Under the pieces are notes generated by a model. The model was not told where the DNA came from, ran no database searches, and worked only from the letters and a program-made list of their open reading frames with translations. A stretch of DNA of 64,000 nt from Chaunax sp. Z400 (Eukaryota > Chordata > Actinopteri > Lophiiformes > Chaunacidae): the NCBI GenBank assembly GCA_037577475.1, contig JBAGJB010000204.1:29897-93896 (forward strand), in the 5' to 3' direction. The translations under genes and the position numbers were made by a program. Below are positions 63,001 to 64,000 of the stretch, in pieces (within the stretch, counting starts at the first letter, position 1; each line of letters begins with the position of its first letter).

Positions 63001-64000
63001 ACACTTGACACACTTGACACACTTGACACACTTGCAAGTACACTTGACACACTTGACACACTTGCAAGTACACTTGACACACTTGACACACTTGCAAGTA
63101 CACTTGACACACTTGACACACTTGCAAGTACACTTGACACACTTGACACACTTGCAAGTACACTTGACACACTTGACACACTTGCAAGTACACTTGACAC
63201 ACTTGCAAGTACACTTGACACACTTGACACACTTGCAAGTACACTTGACACACTTGACACACTTGCAAGTACACTTGACACACTTGACACACTTCACACA
63301 CTTGACACACTTGACACACTTGCAAGTACACTTGACACACTTGCAAGTACACTTGACACACTTGCAAGTACACTTGACACACTTGACACACTTGACACAC
63401 TTGACACACTTGACACACTTGCAAGTACACTTGACACACTTGACACACTTGACACACTTGCAAGTACACTTGACACACTTGACACACTTGCAAGTACACT
63501 TGACACACTTGACACACTTGCAAGTACACTTGACACACTTGACACACTTGACACACTTGACACACTTGACACACTTGACACACTTGCAAGTACACTTGAC
63601 ACACTTGACACACTTGCAAGTACACTTGACACACTTGACACACTTGCAAGTACACTTGACACACTTGACACACTTGACACACTTGCAAGTACACTTGACA
63701 CACTTGACACACTTGACACACTTGACACACTTGCAAGTACACGTGACACACTTGACACATTTGACACACTTGACACACTTGCAAGTACACTTGACACACT
63801 TGACACACTTGACACACTTGCAAGTACACTTGACACACTTGACACACTTGCAAGTACACTTGACACACTTGACACACTTGACACACTTGACACACTTGCA
63901 AGTACACTTGACACACTTGACACACTTGCAAGTACACTTGACACACTTGACACACTTGACACACTTGACACACTTGCAAGTACACTTGACACACTTGACA

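Larger units (their letters stand above)
48186..64000. repeat. Satellite of CTTG-initial 9-, 12- and 14-bp words
   Basis: Nearly all of the last 15.8 kb is built from three words that begin with CTTG: A = CTTGACACA, B = CTTGCAAGTACA and B' = CTTGCAAGTACACA. Runs of one to seven A words are separated by single or paired B or B' words. B and B' create the perfect palindrome ACTTGCAAGT. Up to about 57100 B and B' are mixed; beyond it only A and B are seen. Rare point variants mark higher-order repeats. No gene is present, and the array runs past the window end. Confidence 0.98.

Noticed and set aside
48160..63994. Minus-strand ORFs of up to 2970 codons in the terminal satellite
   Set aside because: They are a property of the repeat words, which contain no stop codon in any minus frame; composition is limited to a few residues and several frames are open at once.
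48202..64000. CRISPR-like array (regular palindromic repeats)
   Set aside because: There are no unique spacers, the words are directly adjacent, no cas genes exist and the DNA is vertebrate.
48186..64000. Telomeric repeat
   Set aside because: The words are CTTGACACA and CTTGCAAGTACA, not TTAGGG, and they start inside a duplicated gene segment.

Overview
The window is vertebrate nuclear DNA, almost certainly from a teleost fish. Coding sequence is split by canonical GT-AG introns, the dispersed repeats (non-LTR retrotransposon pieces, a MITE, tRNA-derived units) are of teleost type, and most of the 64 kb is tandem repeat. I cannot name the species.

Layout. 1-4385: a short spliced Ser-rich gene end, microsatellites, an AT-rich minisatellite, a transposon remnant and an antisense reverse-transcriptase remnant. 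4386-26210: segment copy 1. It holds tRNA-like repeats, a minus-strand gene resembling the C-terminal part of teleost 'sterile alpha motif domain 3-like' proteins (6990-9616), a 7.5-kb CA-rich/CAGCTG satellite (11050-18609), a plus-strand KIF23-like kinesin motor gene (18759-22681) with a LINE in one intron, an antisense LINE endonuclease piece, and a 12-unit array of 144-bp tRNA-Cys-like repeats. 26186-26209: three copies of a 9-bp word, followed by tRNA-like units in inverted orientation. 27820-32860: GC-rich 108-bp minisatellite in a 1228-bp higher-order repeat. 33058-34494: a third copy of one small module, then single-copy DNA. 34495-48203: segment copy 2, about 99% identical by eye where unique sequence aligns, but with a 2.0-kb CA satellite and a deletion that removes the last eight kinesin exons and fuses the P-loop exon to LINE sequence. 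48186-64000: a satellite built from 9-, 12- and 14-bp words, still running at the window end.

The most interesting point is the comparison between the copies. At the same junction, the end of the tRNA-like array, copy 1 has a 24-bp seed of the word CTTGACACA while copy 2 has at least 15.8 kb of satellite made from it. This looks like a satellite caught before and after expansion, next to an inverted repeat of tRNA-derived units. The two copies could also be two haplotypes wrongly placed in tandem by an assembler.

The second point is the KIF23-like gene: eleven exons join in one open frame, yet switch I, switch II and helix alpha-4 signatures are lost, so it reads as a degenerate motor-only kinesin. 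The genes do not form a pathway; what links the window is repeat-driven rearrangement. The very long open frames in the satellites are artefacts of repeat words whose lengths and composition avoid stop codons.
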